Shown: positions 23,801 through 31,565, counted from the stretch's first letter. The stretch: 64,000 nt of DNA from Schistosoma haematobium (GCF_000699445.3 NC_067198.1:6854801-6918800), one strand, 5' to 3'. Numbers and translations are program-made. The notes: generated from the letters alone by a model not told the origin.

Positions 23801-26771
23801 GAAATAGAAGCAAGTTACAAGAAAGATAGGAGTCAGACCACAATGTGGAATCAGTCCATGAAGACATTGACTGTTGGTATGGACTGTGCTGGTAGACCCA
23901 GACCATCTGGTTGAGGTCTGGGAGATAACTGAGATTAGTGGTTAGAGACTTTAAATGACAACCCAGAATTGTTGAAAATGGTGTAGATGTATTGGCTCCT
24001 TTTTCTTCCACTAGATCTTGAGTTTTAATACTCCCTAATACTTATCTTCACATTTTATCTTTAGGAATCATTTTTTCAATGTTTAGTTTTTCTTACCATC
24101 ACTGTTATTATAATGATTTGACTCATTTACTATACATTATATTAATTTCCCTGAATGCTAATGTAATTTGGCGACTTGAGCTCATATTGCTTATGACTTG
24201 CTATATAAATGTTGCATTGGATGTAAACAAGTGATTTAACGTATGGTTAGCGGGAAGGTTTCTTTCAACGTACAACTCAATTAAGATACGGATAAGGATA
24301 GTAAAATATCACTCATGCGAAATTATTTAGAATTCCATAGATACACTATACAATAAATGAGACATTAACTTTGTGATTAAAATAAACTTGAACTCTGCAT
24401 TATCTACTCCGGTTTGAGCACCCCGGAGGTGGTATTCCCAGCTTTTGTACAATGTACCTTAAATCCTGAGAACATAAGCCGGAATAGTTGTTGAATGACA
24501 TCTATTAACTTTAAACTGCAACTTAATGACTGCAAAGTTGAAGTACTTTTAGTATCTACACATTATTATTTGATGTCTTTTATCTCATAAAGCTGGAATT
24601 ATCTTCAACTACAAGTGAACAAAGCATGGCAACAGTGAATGCTTACTACCCTGCCGAGGATTGAAGTCAAGAACGTCAAGCTCTTGCGACGATCACTTAG
24701 TTAATAGAACTATTAATTCGGCCGCGGCTTAGTGCCTAAGGCATTTTCAACTATCAGATGGTAGGTTCGAGCACGACTACAACTACTTTGGTTTGAACAG
24801 TCATGTAGAATCACTAACCCTCGAGTGCACAGAATCATTTTAACTTAAAGCCAGGTATGTGAATTTGTACTTGATTAGTGTATTAAATCATCAAACAAAA
24901 CATGAATGTATAGTTTTATTCAGTTGTACACACCTGATCGAACTTAACGAAAGTAGTGAATAAAAATTCAGCACTAGGAAATATGGTAAACCGGTCAACT
25001 GGTTTCAGTAAACTGTTTTCTTCTTAAAAATCACTGATCACACACAAACGTGCCTCATTACGAAGGCAATCTTACATCAATTTTGAATTTAGAAAATAAC
25101 ATCACAAGAATGGTAAGTGGAACAACTAACTTACTTCTGACGCCAAGTTAGGATCATCGGCAATCTTCATCGATCCTGAAACAATTCTTCCACAAATTTC
25201 TAAATTAGTGTCATTAACAAATGGCTGAAAAACAGAATCCAAAGAGTGCAATAAATTGATTGTCCTATACACACGAGTCTTAGACATACAGTGGATGAAT
25301 CGAGTTAACATAGCAATTGTTCCGCGACTGTAACATGAATCACTCACTAACTGATTTAAAATTTCATTCAAATAACCACAAGATATTTTTGACTTGTTAT
25401 CAGATATTCTTGACTGGCGACATTCTGAAATAAATATTTAGTCACATGACAATAAATGGAACGCAGCTCAAATTACCGTCACAATACTTCAAATGAAAAA
25501 ATATGATATTCTCAATTGTATCTAAAGCGGAATATCGAATAGCCTGAATAGAAATAGAGAATTGAAATGATCTATTTAAAAACAAACGTCTATGTAACTG
25601 CTTCTCATGTCTATACAATACGTTAGAAGTGGACTCGTGAATACATTAAATTGTTCGATATTTCTTTCTACATCATCCTCATAGTGATTTAATAAATTCT
25701 TTCTAAAATAAAACACCTGTTTATACAAATAAAAAGACAGACTTGGACCAATTGTAAACTATTTTCGATTGAAGTAAATTAGTAACTGAATCATTCTGAT
25801 TAAACTTTCTTAGCAGATGATCATTTGGATCAACAGAAAATCCAGCCATAGACAGAACATACAAACTTATGTTTCCATAATTCTCGTAATTACAAAACCA
25901 ATCAGTTGTAGATAGGATCCCAACCAGTGCTAGTAGAATTGCTAATTGAGCTCGCGAATTACTACTGTGAAATAATTGGAATAAAAAAGACAGATTCCCT
26001 GTGATATCTGACGAAGGTGAATTCTCGGATTGATTAAGCACAGCCAATATCTAAAATAAACCCAAATTAGTAAACATAATTTCATCCAAACTTCAGCCAA
26101 GTAATTTTTCCTTTCCAATTTAACAATATTTATGAATAAGATTGCATAGCTTATAAGGCACTCAACATTAGTGGAACCTGAAATTCAGACCACTAGAAAA
26201 AAATATCTTAACATACCACAAATTATTGATTTGATCTGGTCGATGGCTTCCATGAAAAATACATATGAATTAGATGGCGCATGTGGGTGCGTTAAACAAT
26301 AGACCATAAGTTTTGCACAGTTACTTAGAACAGAATCGCATTGTTTGCCTTGAACACAACTGTTTTCCGTCGTGTCTTTGAAAACTCTTAAAAGGTATTT
26401 GATAACTAGGGATAGAAAAACAATTTCGTTTAATTTGTAAGGTTACTCTGATCTATGGCTTTTTCATCCAACAATGTAACTAAAGATATAATTTATCATG
26501 AACAGAGGAATTCTGGTATAAATTACCCGTTTGAATAAAGAAATCCAAAAAAGCCAACTGCAGCTTTCTGTTAGGAAGTTTAGAACACAGATACAACAAC
26601 GCATCTATCCCATTCGTAGTAAGTACCATCTCACTAAATAAAAAAAGTATTTAAGTGGGTAATTATATTGTACCTTGAAATCTCGAAGCAGCATCTAACA
26701 CCTTCTTTGGCACAAAATGCGCTGAATTTCTTTTCAATCAAGTTGCGGATATAACTTTGTTGATCAGACAT
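1607..26771 (-). CDS. THADA: THADA homolog (tRNA 2'-O-methyltransferase regulator), multi-exon, 3' end outside window
   Basis: THADA/Trm732 is a large armadillo/HEAT-type scaffold that partners the tRNA position-32 2'-O-ribose methyltransferase (FTSJ1/Trm7), per family knowledge. I assembled about 20 exons by splice signals and reading phase: 26674-26771, 26527-26633, ~26191-26405, 25760-26050, 25588-25716, 25477-25543, 25135-25424, 22524-22658, 21006-21081, 19392-19528, 18243-18407, 17071-17136, 15467-15608, 14479-14648, 12149-12549, 10715-10871, 8417-8593, 4469-4578, 3031-3229, 1607-1674. Phases agree at every junction, giving about 1066 codons. Identity rests on blocks that match human THADA in order as I recall it: NILPSLVKTNPKLLELLVK, CIYPGSPASRLSLGLAGLY, ISEIVLPVVGHESPEGVL, YLILCCWRSVRELSLLMG (DUF2428), RHRGAFELCATGF and CITRRGAGYPLFVQ. 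Human THADA is roughly 1950 residues, so the C-terminal half should lie left of position 1. The exon 3 donor and the exon 20 call are the weakest parts. Confidence 0.88.
2513..2559. repeat. (AT)n microsatellite
   Basis: About 47 bp of uninterrupted AT/TA dinucleotides in a THADA intron. A 70-codon reading frame across it is an artefact of the repeat. Confidence 0.95.
2693..2975. repeat. Dispersed ~250-280 bp repeat, copy A
   Basis: Shares an extended run of matches with 51850-52095: gaatatctacactaga, gtgtctattctacagga, aagaacacgtga, tcagactatctac. There is no coding potential. The family is unknown to me. Confidence 0.65.
3031..3229 (-). CDS. THADA: THADA exon 19
   Basis: A 199-bp exon after AATGTAG: HPVYFTIPIHWLNAVTGQ to CITRRGAGYPLFVQ. 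The last block matches human LCATRRSAGIPFYIQ. Donor CAG|GTTGGC. Confidence 0.9.
3730..4180 (+). mobile_element. Probable LINE 3'-end fragment with A-rich tail
   Basis: The segment ends in attgaataaagct followed by (aat)n and aaataaa, the form of a non-LTR retrotransposon 3' end with a polyadenylation-like AATAAA. On the minus strand 3669-3835 reads as a short open frame (WQEQVAQMLKQAALDENLF and onward) that I cannot assign. It may be a different repeat or chance. It lies in THADA intron 18. Confidence 0.45.
4469..4578 (-). CDS. THADA: THADA exon 18
   Basis: A 110-bp exon after ATTACAG: IFSIARFFCTQLLCC then RHRGAFELCATGF, matching the human HRGAFELAYTGF block. It leaves in phase 2 at AAA|GTAAGT and splices in frame to exon 19. 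Confidence 0.92.
5852..5860. repeat. Target-site duplication, left (gttagacat)
   Basis: This 9-bp direct repeat reappears at 7910-7918 and brackets the LINE copy 5861-7909, as expected from target-primed insertion. Confidence 0.8.
5861..7909 (-). mobile_element. 5'-truncated RTE-like LINE (copy 1)
   Basis: On the minus strand, 7883-6590 reads as a LINE reverse transcriptase: [67 protein letters not shown] and [12 protein letters not shown] (catalytic YADD). The typical C-terminal block follows at 6397-6146 ([17 protein letters not shown]-type elements' tail domain). The 3' end is a GACTG-rich tail at about 5861-5875. Compared with copy 2 it is 5'-truncated at 7909, has a 2-bp deletion near 6890 that shifts the frame after YADD, and lacks about 33 bp near 7825. 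It shares two in-frame TGA codons with copy 2. It is not functional, and sits in THADA intron 17. Confidence 0.93.
7910..7918. repeat. Target-site duplication, right (gttagacat)
   Basis: Matches 5852-5860 exactly and abuts the truncated 5' end of the LINE. Confidence 0.8.
8417..8593 (-). CDS. THADA: THADA exon 17 (DUF2428 core)
   Basis: A 177-bp phase 0/0 exon with YLILCCWRSVRELSLLMG, the most diagnostic THADA/DUF2428 signature in the window (human CCWRSMKEVALLLG). Donor GAG|GTTTGT, acceptor TTTGAAG. Confidence 0.93.
8960..10520 (+). mobile_element. Internally deleted SR2/RTE-type LINE
   Basis: The plus strand encodes an APE-type endonuclease in pieces: about 9251 (start of the GTWNVRT-like motif, with a stop), 9660-9690 (IQMGDLNAKVGMDN, the conserved GDxN block), then 9922-10344 (SDHHLVVAKMKLKLK-like, here LDHHLVVAKMKLKLKKHW, to TSTCQEVLGHKKHH). 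Near 10385 the sequence passes from RADKQKCVEEL directly to MERMNSNWKRVERI and QDRVGWRVLM, which is the element's extreme C-terminus. The whole reverse transcriptase, roughly 2 kb in full-length relatives, is missing. Several stops and frameshifts interrupt the remainder. It is antisense to THADA, in intron 16. Confidence 0.85.
10715..10871 (-). CDS. THADA: THADA exon 16
   Basis: A 157-bp exon with VIERIISLGLRISEIVLPVV then GHESPEGVLL, matching the human RLSTVVSPVIQSSSPEGL block. Donor AAA|GTGAGC, acceptor CTTATAG. Confidence 0.9.
10872..12148. other. THADA: THADA intron 15
   Basis: No coding, RNA or transposon signature that I can support in this 1.3 kb. Confidence 0.5.
12149..12549 (-). 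CDS. THADA: THADA exon 15 (largest, 401 bp)
   Basis: Acceptor TTTTCAG|AAT and donor GCAGA|GTATGT. It encodes NPNYINKLWTDTLEIYAQ, a serine-rich loop, then KLPVIGLMSVATNKPFYAIL. It leaves in phase 2. Confidence 0.87.
12550..14478. other. THADA: THADA intron 14
   Basis: Mostly featureless AT-rich sequence. About 12840-13000 resembles part of the dispersed repeat at 23560-24060 (the shared agatcttggg/agatcttgag region). Confidence 0.45.
14479..14648 (-). CDS. THADA: THADA exon 14
   Basis: A 170-bp exon entering in phase 1 (FMAQIMSCLIKATQNVY to LCSRYDVDRDYT), with donor ACT|GTGAAA. The frame stays open upstream of the chosen acceptor for about 120 bp, but no AG is available there. Confidence 0.75.
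15467..15608 (-). CDS. THADA: THADA exon 13
   Basis: A 142-bp exon after CTTCAG: SFHVEMVHILMTCIYPGSPA to FYTDDYS. It corresponds to the human block around LFEALFPGSSYSTRFSAL. It leaves in phase 1 at TCAG|GTAACA. Confidence 0.86.
15666..15724. repeat. (AT)n microsatellite
   Basis: About 59 bp of alternating AT, some 60 bp beyond the acceptor of THADA exon 13. Confidence 0.95.
16455..16530 (+). repeat. tRNA-like SINE fragment
   Basis: ggttcagtggttaaggtgtt resembles a pol III A-box and ggctcgaaccctg a B-box. Several similar copies occur in the window. No CCA end or full tRNA fold is apparent, so this is a SINE-like repeat and not a tRNA gene. Confidence 0.5.
16858..17000 (-). repeat. Sm-alpha-like SINE with degenerate hammerhead-ribozyme core
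   Basis: On the minus strand the order is gggttcgaatccagc (B-box-like), gcac..., gaagtccca, then taggacgaaacggccgtccag. The GTCC...GGAC pairing followed by GAAAC is the stem II/GAAA part of the schistosome Sm-alpha hammerhead. The expected CTGANGA block is degraded (atcgagaag), so cleavage activity is unlikely. It is in intron 12 of THADA. Confidence 0.7.
17071..17136 (-). CDS. THADA: THADA exon 12 (micro-sized)
   Basis: A 66-bp phase 0/0 exon, ILLHTLPIMKRETNDTNLN, between CTGGCAG and AAA|GTAAGT. It joins exons 11 and 13 in frame. Confidence 0.78.
17640..18140 (+). mobile_element. LINE-derived composite fragment
   Basis: GC-richer than its surroundings. It ends with tggcagtactccagc and tgatttgtgtggcgcata, the 3'-tail motif seen at about 46965, 47270 and 49090. 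I see no reverse transcriptase. It looks like a non-autonomous derivative joining a LINE 5' region to a LINE tail. THADA intron 11. Confidence 0.55.
18243..18407 (-). CDS. THADA: THADA exon 11
   Basis: A 165-bp phase 0/0 exon encoding LRLTALNVLVSLITKSKQK and HGQIVSAIKD, with a strong donor (GAT|GTAAGT). The pattern resembles the human VRIDTLGLLCESNRS segment. The acceptor (TTCAAG) is weak. Confidence 0.82.
18615..18740 (+). repeat. SINE-like fragment
   Basis: The sequence acggttaagtgtt followed by gagtttgatatcccgtggga is a degraded version of the tRNA-like repeat found elsewhere in the window. Confidence 0.35.
19281..19356. repeat. (AT)n microsatellite
   Basis: About 76 bp of alternating AT, the longest in the window, about 36 bp downstream of the THADA exon 10 donor. 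Confidence 0.95.
19392..19528 (-). CDS. THADA: THADA exon 10
   Basis: A 137-bp exon after CGCAACAG, entering in phase 1 (MNTDLPTFLLTCYHLLSF to LRSYDNQ), with donor CAG|GTAAGT. A long (AT)n tract begins about 36 bp inside the following intron. Confidence 0.83.
20370..20421. repeat. (AT)n microsatellite
   Basis: About 52 bp of alternating AT in THADA intron 9. Confidence 0.95.
20788..20836. repeat. (AT)n microsatellite
   Basis: About 49 bp of alternating AT in THADA intron 9, roughly 170 bp from exon 9. Confidence 0.95.
21006..21081 (-). CDS. THADA: THADA exon 9
   Basis: A 76-bp exon encoding NILPSLVKTNPKLLELLVK, which lines up with human YYLPKLLSYSPESLQYMVK as I recall it. It enters in phase 0 and leaves in phase 1 (CTCAG|GTAGTT). 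Confidence 0.85.
22524..22658 (-). CDS. THADA: THADA exon 8
   Basis: A 135-bp phase 0/0 exon: ISELYTLITHNLYTENDPL to HSTVIQ, with donor CAG|GTAAAT and acceptor TACATAG. It corresponds to the human segment just before the YYLPKLL motif. Confidence 0.82.
23560..24060. repeat. Dispersed repeat, unknown family
   Basis: Segments such as aacactgcctatctcaacatgc and agatcttgagttttaat recur in diverged form near 50230 (aaccactgcctacctcgata) and 12925. There is no convincing ORF. The family could not be named. Confidence 0.45.
24715..24850 (+). repeat. tRNA-like SINE fragment
   Basis: ggcttagtgcctaaggcatt and gtaggttcgagcacg resemble A- and B-boxes. A body typical of the family follows (actactttggtttgaac). 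Confidence 0.5.
25135..25424 (-). CDS. THADA: THADA exon 7
   Basis: A 290-bp exon after ATTTCAG, entering in phase 1 and ending GAA|GTAAGT. It encodes a helical stretch including LNEILNQLVSDSCYSRGT and NLLHSLDSVFQPFVND. It is followed by the first long intron, about 2.5 kb. Confidence 0.82.
25477..25543 (-). CDS. THADA: THADA exon 6
   Basis: A 67-bp exon after TATTCAG encoding AIRYSALDTIENIIFFHLKY, leaving in phase 1 at GACG|GTAATT. The vR-x-x-AL pattern is typical of a HEAT-like helix. Confidence 0.78.
25588..25716 (-). CDS. THADA: THADA exon 5
   Basis: A 129-bp phase 0/0 exon (VFYFRKNLLNHYEDDVERN to DMRSSYID) between acceptor AAACAG and donor GAC|GTTTGT. It is followed by a 44-bp intron. 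Confidence 0.75.
25760..26050 (-). CDS. THADA: THADA exon 4
   Basis: A 291-bp phase 0/0 exon after TTTTAG, encoding ILAVLNQSENSPSSD and later LAILLALVGILSTTDWFC. Ending at ATA|GTTTAC leaves a 43-bp intron and joins in frame to exon 5. Reading on to the next GT would run into a stop. Confidence 0.75.
26191..26405 (-). CDS. THADA: THADA exon 3 (3' boundary uncertain)
   Basis: The acceptor CCCTAG|TTATC opens the frame VIKYLLRVFKDTTEN. The best-looking donor (TGTG|GTATGT, near 26213) would put exon 4 out of frame. In-frame solutions end at weaker donors near 26191-26194, so the low boundary is provisional. Confidence 0.65.
26527..26633 (-). CDS. THADA: THADA exon 2
   Basis: Acceptor TATTTAG|TGAG and donor ACGG|GTAATT bound a 107-bp exon encoding LLYLCSKLPNRKLQLAFLDF, a helix-rich HEAT-like stretch. 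It enters in phase 2 and leaves in phase 1. Confidence 0.8.
26674..26771 (-). CDS. THADA: THADA exon 1 (start codon)
   Basis: The ATG at 26771 opens MSDQQSYIRNLIEKKF and runs 98 bp to a donor (CAAG|GTACAA). The phase (2) fits exon 2 across a 40-bp intron. Very short 5' introns are typical of schistosome genes. Any untranslated exon upstream would not be visible. Confidence 0.8.
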
Positions 26772-26974
26772 TTTATAAAGGCTTCACTAAAATTAGACAG
26801 TAATTTTAAAAAGGTTAATTATGTTATATGGAACACCACGAAAAATTTATTTTCGCATTAAATCAATTTATTTGTTATAATTGACATATCAACTGCTTTG
26901 GCACCGATTTCCGAGTCCATAACATCAGTAAAATAATTCTTACAACTAACTAAAGTATCTCAGTGAAAAATACA
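26772..26974 (-). promoter_or_regulatory. Presumed THADA upstream region
   Basis: Only about 200 bp separate the THADA start codon from the Merlin insertion. No specific promoter element can be picked out. It is named for its position alone. Confidence 0.3.
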
Positions 26975-26982
26975 CATTTTGG
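26975..26982. repeat. Merlin target-site duplication, left (acattttg)
   Basis: An exact 8-bp match to 27764-27771. The 8-bp length is the hallmark of Merlin transposition. Confidence 0.9.
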
Positions 26983-27763
26983 GTGAAACTCTAATTTATG
27001 GACGACCTTTGAACGAATTTTTAAGGGACCTTGAGGACATTAACCAATCAAAAGAGAGTTAGTATAAAGTAAAAATATATTATAAAAGAGTGATGAATTA
27101 CAATGGATATTCTTCTTTTACATTATTTGAGAACTTGTTGAGGTTTGATATAGGTTCAGAAGTTTTGAAATCATAGTGCATGCGGTATAAGAACTCGTCC
27201 ATATGACTCTATAATTATCGTCCTCTGGAGCCGTGGTAGGGTTTTAAAGAATACTTCAGCCTAGACCACATGCCCTCAATGTTGTTTGTATGGACCCCCC
27301 GTCGTTGGATCAAAGAAATAACGTTTGTACACCACAACATGATGCACAAATTCAAGTCTGGAGAGGCATCTATACGCTTTCCAAACATCGGTATAGCCGC
27401 AGCTAATGTTACTGTAGACTTTATGATCCAATTTGCAACGACAATCATGAATTGTCTTAGCCTTAGCCGTGACCGGGCAAAAAAGTGACATTTCGAGCAG
27501 ATTTTTTTCTACAACATATAGTACAACGAAATACAATGTCATCGCGGCAGTCTGCACATCGTGCTGCGGTCATTTAATTGCCGCAGTCACAGACACAGGA
27601 ACTTCCTAATAGTCCCATCTGCTGTAGTCTCTCAACGATCACCTATTCTTTAAAATCTGCTGTAAAACGATCGAATGTGAGCATCTCGCACTGAACTTAG
27701 CGCCATGACCTTGAAATTCCTTAGACGCTTCTGATTGGCTCGTCCATAAATTAGAGTCCTACC
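26983..27763 (-). mobile_element. Merlin DNA transposon, internally deleted
   Basis: 781 bp bounded by 24-bp terminal inverted repeats (26983-27006 and 27740-27763, 21 of 24 matching, core actctaatttatggacga) and a perfect 8-bp TSD. The minus strand carries pieces of an ISXO2/IS1595-type DDE transposase. One is an N-terminal zinc-like block (CADCRDDIVFRCTICCRKKS, near 27565-27500). Then come YTDVWKAYRCL and FVHHVVVYKRYFFDP, and, after a one-base shift at the C-run 27294-27299, TNNIEGMWSRLKYSLKP, which holds the catalytic E. The stretch that should carry the first catalytic D is missing, so the copy is non-autonomous. Merlin is known from schistosomes. Confidence 0.93.
27215..27557 (-). pseudogene. 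Merlin transposase remnant
   Basis: This is the C-terminal two-thirds of a DDE transposase in two overlapping frames (27557-27276 and 27448-27215). The second D (YTDVWKAY) and the E (NNIEGMWSRLK) are visible. A frameshift and an internal deletion remove function. Confidence 0.85.
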
Positions 27764-27771
27764 ACATTTTG
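27764..27771. repeat. Merlin target-site duplication, right (acattttg)
   Basis: An exact match to 26975-26982, directly abutting the right inverted repeat. Confidence 0.9.
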
Positions 27772-29535
27772 ATACTATATATCGAAGCGTAAATCGCAGA
27801 CGGTAACTGTAATCTGTACACCATTCTGGATGAAGCTGGTTTTAAAATTACTTGAATTCAGATTAAAATAGTGAAACCAAACTTCTCATCTAGAGCTTAG
27901 ATAGCGTTAGTTTGTAAACAACACTGAATACATGATAATACTCATGACTAGAATTATCGAGGTTAATTTATGATGTTTTAAAAAAGCATGCATGATTAAT
28001 ACCTCTAAACTTTGTGTATTTTTACGCTCAGCATTACAAATAAACTACTCAACGTAGTCATACAAAAACAACATTGTTTAAAGCTGACGACTTATTTTCA
28101 CGTGTCTGATTGACGCACTAAAACAAAACCTCAAATACAATAGACTATTCGTGACCGAAAGTAGTTATTTTATTAAAATTAATATTTCTTGATTGTAATT
28201 CAACATTTCAAGGCTTAATAATGCAATAGTGATGAAATGTTATTCTGGATTTATGCGCAACAATATTTTAGGGATTTACCCGAAAATTTCCCTAAACATT
28301 GGGGAAGGTAATTAAACTTCAGGGACTTCCCTAAAATTTCCCCAAAGTTGAAAGCTTGGGATAAATTGGCTTTACCTCGAAAACAAGTTGAGGCAAAGTG
28401 GAGAGTATTCAAATATACAGCTGAAAAGTAATCACCTGTTAAGAAAGCATTTACGTGAGATTCCGTAAAATCTGTGAAACTAGACGATCTGTGAGGTGAA
28501 AACAAAAATGTACTGTAAAGCATGAATACTAATTGAACGGACAACCTTTGTAGCACGTTGTATAAGTGTTTATTCGGAAGCTGGAGCTATCTGAAACAAC
28601 AACACCAGTCAGAACTGGTAACTGCCTCTGAAGTAAGAACGCGGCGCACTGACACAAGAAAGAGATATTTGAAAAACTGAAAGATGTGGTCATACTACAA
28701 AAGGGAAAACTTATTACAAAATAGTTTTATCTTATGGTGACATATATTCAGTGATTTTTGTAACAACAAAAATAAAAACCACATTTTTTCTCTAATTTGT
28801 CACTTTATTTGTAACCACATTTTATTCAATATCTGTTGTTTTGCTGTATCACTTGTTAAAAAAGACGACGATAATTGTTTCGATGAATGATATACGATTC
28901 TACTACCGCGTTGTTTAAAATACAGGACACTATCCACGCCGTTTGTTCTTCTGTTTTATTGGCCACCGTTTTGATTGAAGACTATAATAGTATTATAACA
29001 TCATTATAGGCCTTCCGACTCAACGTTGGACTTTTGGCGCGGATTACTATTGTATAATACCATTGGACTCCGTCTCCCTCATTACGTCATTGGTGTAGTC
29101 ACTTGCAGAGGAACACCTGTCAATCAAGTGAACTCAGTTTGTGGTCGTTGTTCTCACGAGGCAGTTCACAAGTACCATTTATTCTATAGTAACTGTTAGT
29201 GTCTGTTTGTTTAATATACCTTTTGTATTGCTAACGGTATTTTGTTACCTTTGGATTTTACTAACGGACAGACATCTAGGTTTCTTTACGATTAATTTTT
29301 TTTGTATACCACTATTAACCTAGTGTATCAATATATGTTGTGTAAGCTCTTTTTGTTTGGGAACCACCACAATCTATTGTTCTTCATGTTCAGCTTCCAT
29401 AGAGCTTGTGCATCTTCTCCCAGTGCTTTTACTCCTTGTTGCTGCAATAAGAAAAACGGACTCGTGCTAGTAACATAACATGTAATGATTTTTGCAACTG
29501 TCACAACCTGACACTTCAAACGACGCATTAACCTT
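27772..29535. other. Unassigned intergenic sequence
   Basis: No host gene recognised. About 28250-28345 contains related aaaatttccc-type motifs on a low-complexity background. About 29030-29300 is less AT-rich and could be an old LTR or promoter. The 66-codon minus frame ending at 29328 matches nothing I know. Confidence 0.4.
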
Positions 29536-30220
29536 TGTAACGGAAAGAGAACAGTGAAAATCCCTCTGCAGCTTCTTTTTTGAACAGTATTGTCATTTAC
29601 ATGTTTCTTCTCCCTTTTGTGTATTCCAACCTTTGTTCCGATCTCGTCTAACCATATCTTTTGTTCTCCAGTCTTCCCCGTTTGAGCCTTTATTATGCGA
29701 CTTTGATTAAAGACTTGCTTTTGTTACCTAATTTTCTATTGCATGTTGCCGGACCATTGACAGTAAGGTTGTGTTTGACTAAGCTCAAGGTCACGGCGTG
29801 GTTCAGTGTGTGATTGTGAACCTGCTGACTGCCTGCTTGGGAGGATTGCTGGTATCCCTGCAGATAGATATTTGACCCCATCTTGTTGGGAATATTTGTA
29901 TTGATTCTCAGGTATCAAACCCTTTAGTATTAACTGTCTCTTTCATCGTTTAGCGCACTACTTTGCGTTAGAGAAACTTCTGACTGTATAGCACAGGCTG
30001 TACCGTTCGAGGTATTTTGTATTTTTGATGTAATTTGTTCTGTTTTCTTAGTTACAACCGTTTATATTGAGCACAGAGTTTGTGTTTTGATATAATATAA
30101 TACGAGTATCTCAAAGACGCGTTGTGAGCTATACAGAGGAACTTGGTCTGGTCTAATCGAATAAATTTTGGGTTCGTCAGTCCGTTGTTCCAACCGAATA
30201 TTGGCTGTTCGGTCGTTACA
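29536..30220 (+). repeat. BEL/Pao 5' LTR
   Basis: 685 bp, TG...CA, nearly identical to 40941-41625. The differences cluster at the first 25 bp and the last 20 bp. Confidence 0.95.
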
Positions 30221-30260
30221 TCTCTCGAACGAACAGTGATCTCAAGTGACAAATTCTGGA

Positions 30261-31565
30261 ATGCCTGGAAAGCGCAATAAGATCAACGAAAACTTGGCAC
30301 TGCAATCGGATGCATCTTCAGATGTACGGCAAGTCAAATTAGATGCATTTTCATGTCATGGCTCTAATGTTAGTTTAGTAAGTAGACATAGCGAAATTAG
30401 CTCTAGGATTACCTTAGCGGAGTTAAAAGAAAGATAATTATTAGAAATGAGAGACTTGAAAGATAGACGAAGGAAACAACTACTGTGTTTTCAGAGAGAG
30501 TTTGGGTCGTTAAGGCTGAACGAAAGCACGTGTAGCAAGTTATCTACTGTTTCTAACTGTGATGACAGGGAAAAGAAGCACGTTCACAGGTTCGTAAGTC
30601 CTTCTCATGACCTTAGGATAAAGTCTCCAGAAAAGTCAAAACTGCTAGATTATCCAGGAACGAAGAAGAAGGAAGTGACCTTGGAATCTCTAAGTGTAGG
30701 TCTTGAACTTCCATGGGGAGAGCTAAGTACCTTTGATGGACAACCAGCTAAATACTGGAAATTTATTAGACAATTTGATTTATATGTGGTTTCCAAGGTT
30801 GAAGTCGATGGTCAACGGCTCTTGTACTTGTTACATTATTGTAAAGGCAAGGCTCGAGAGGCCATAGAGGAATACATAATGCTTCCACCATCGTCGGATT
30901 ATCGTAGAGCGTGCGATATATTGAAACGGTTGTTCGGTAGAACACACGAAATATGTCCGGCTTTGATGAAAGATTTAAATGAAGGTCCTGATATTGCGCA
31001 TAATGACGCAGAAAGTCTATCTACACTAGCGATAAAGATGGAGAACTGTTCCATAACCTTAGAACAAATGGATTATTCAGCGGATCTCAACTCCGTAGTG
31101 ACAATAGAAAGCATAGTAAAGAAGTTGCCCACGGTTTTACAGATGAGATGGGCTGAGACAGTAGGAAAGGTAACACTAAATGGAAGAGAGCCTACTTTTG
31201 CTCAGTTAACAAAATTTGTGTCATCTAGAGCGGAAATATTGCTTAGCAGATTCGGACAGATTGCAACTGCTAGTAAACGAGTTGCAAGCAAGGTGGCCTG
31301 TTCCACACAAGGTTTGTCGTTCGGTAAAATCGTTAGCAGGTCACCTTGTGTCATATGCGGAGAAACTCATAGTGTGGATAAATGTTTCCAGTTTTCAACC
31401 TTAGCAGTCAACGATAAGTGGACGAAAGCAAGAGAAAAAGGCTTGTGTTTTTGTTGTCTTCGAAGGGGCCACAGATCTGTGGATTGCAAAGATCGTGTTG
31501 TGTGTACTGTCGAAGGTTGTCGGGATCGGCACCACCCATTGTTGCATCAAACTATCCGAGTTTAG
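30261..31565 (+). pseudogene. BEL/Pao gag
   Basis: The frame opens at ATG 30261 (MPGKRNKINENLALQ) and is stopped by TAA near 30435. It reopens at 30447 in the same frame for about 370 residues. It holds the DUF1759-like capsid region (LSTFDGQPAKYWKFIRQF), then two cysteine-rich zinc knuckles near residues 300-350 (CVICGETHSVDKCF and CFCCLRRGHRSVDCK) and a third C/H cluster (CTVEGCRDRHHPLLH). These are typical BEL nucleocapsid features. It ends at an in-frame TAG at 31563 and the frame continues into protease. The ORF is single in principle but interrupted. Confidence 0.9.

Larger units (their letters stand above)
22659..25134. other. THADA: THADA intron 7 with repeats
   Basis: No exon is supported here. 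It contains SINE-like sequence near 22980-23100 (minus) and 24715-24850 (plus), and a dispersed repeat at about 23560-24060. Confidence 0.5.

Noticed and set aside
29693..29918. Minus-strand frames repeated at 41098-41323
   Set aside because: They are inside the two BEL LTRs and antisense to the element; duplicated only because LTRs are.
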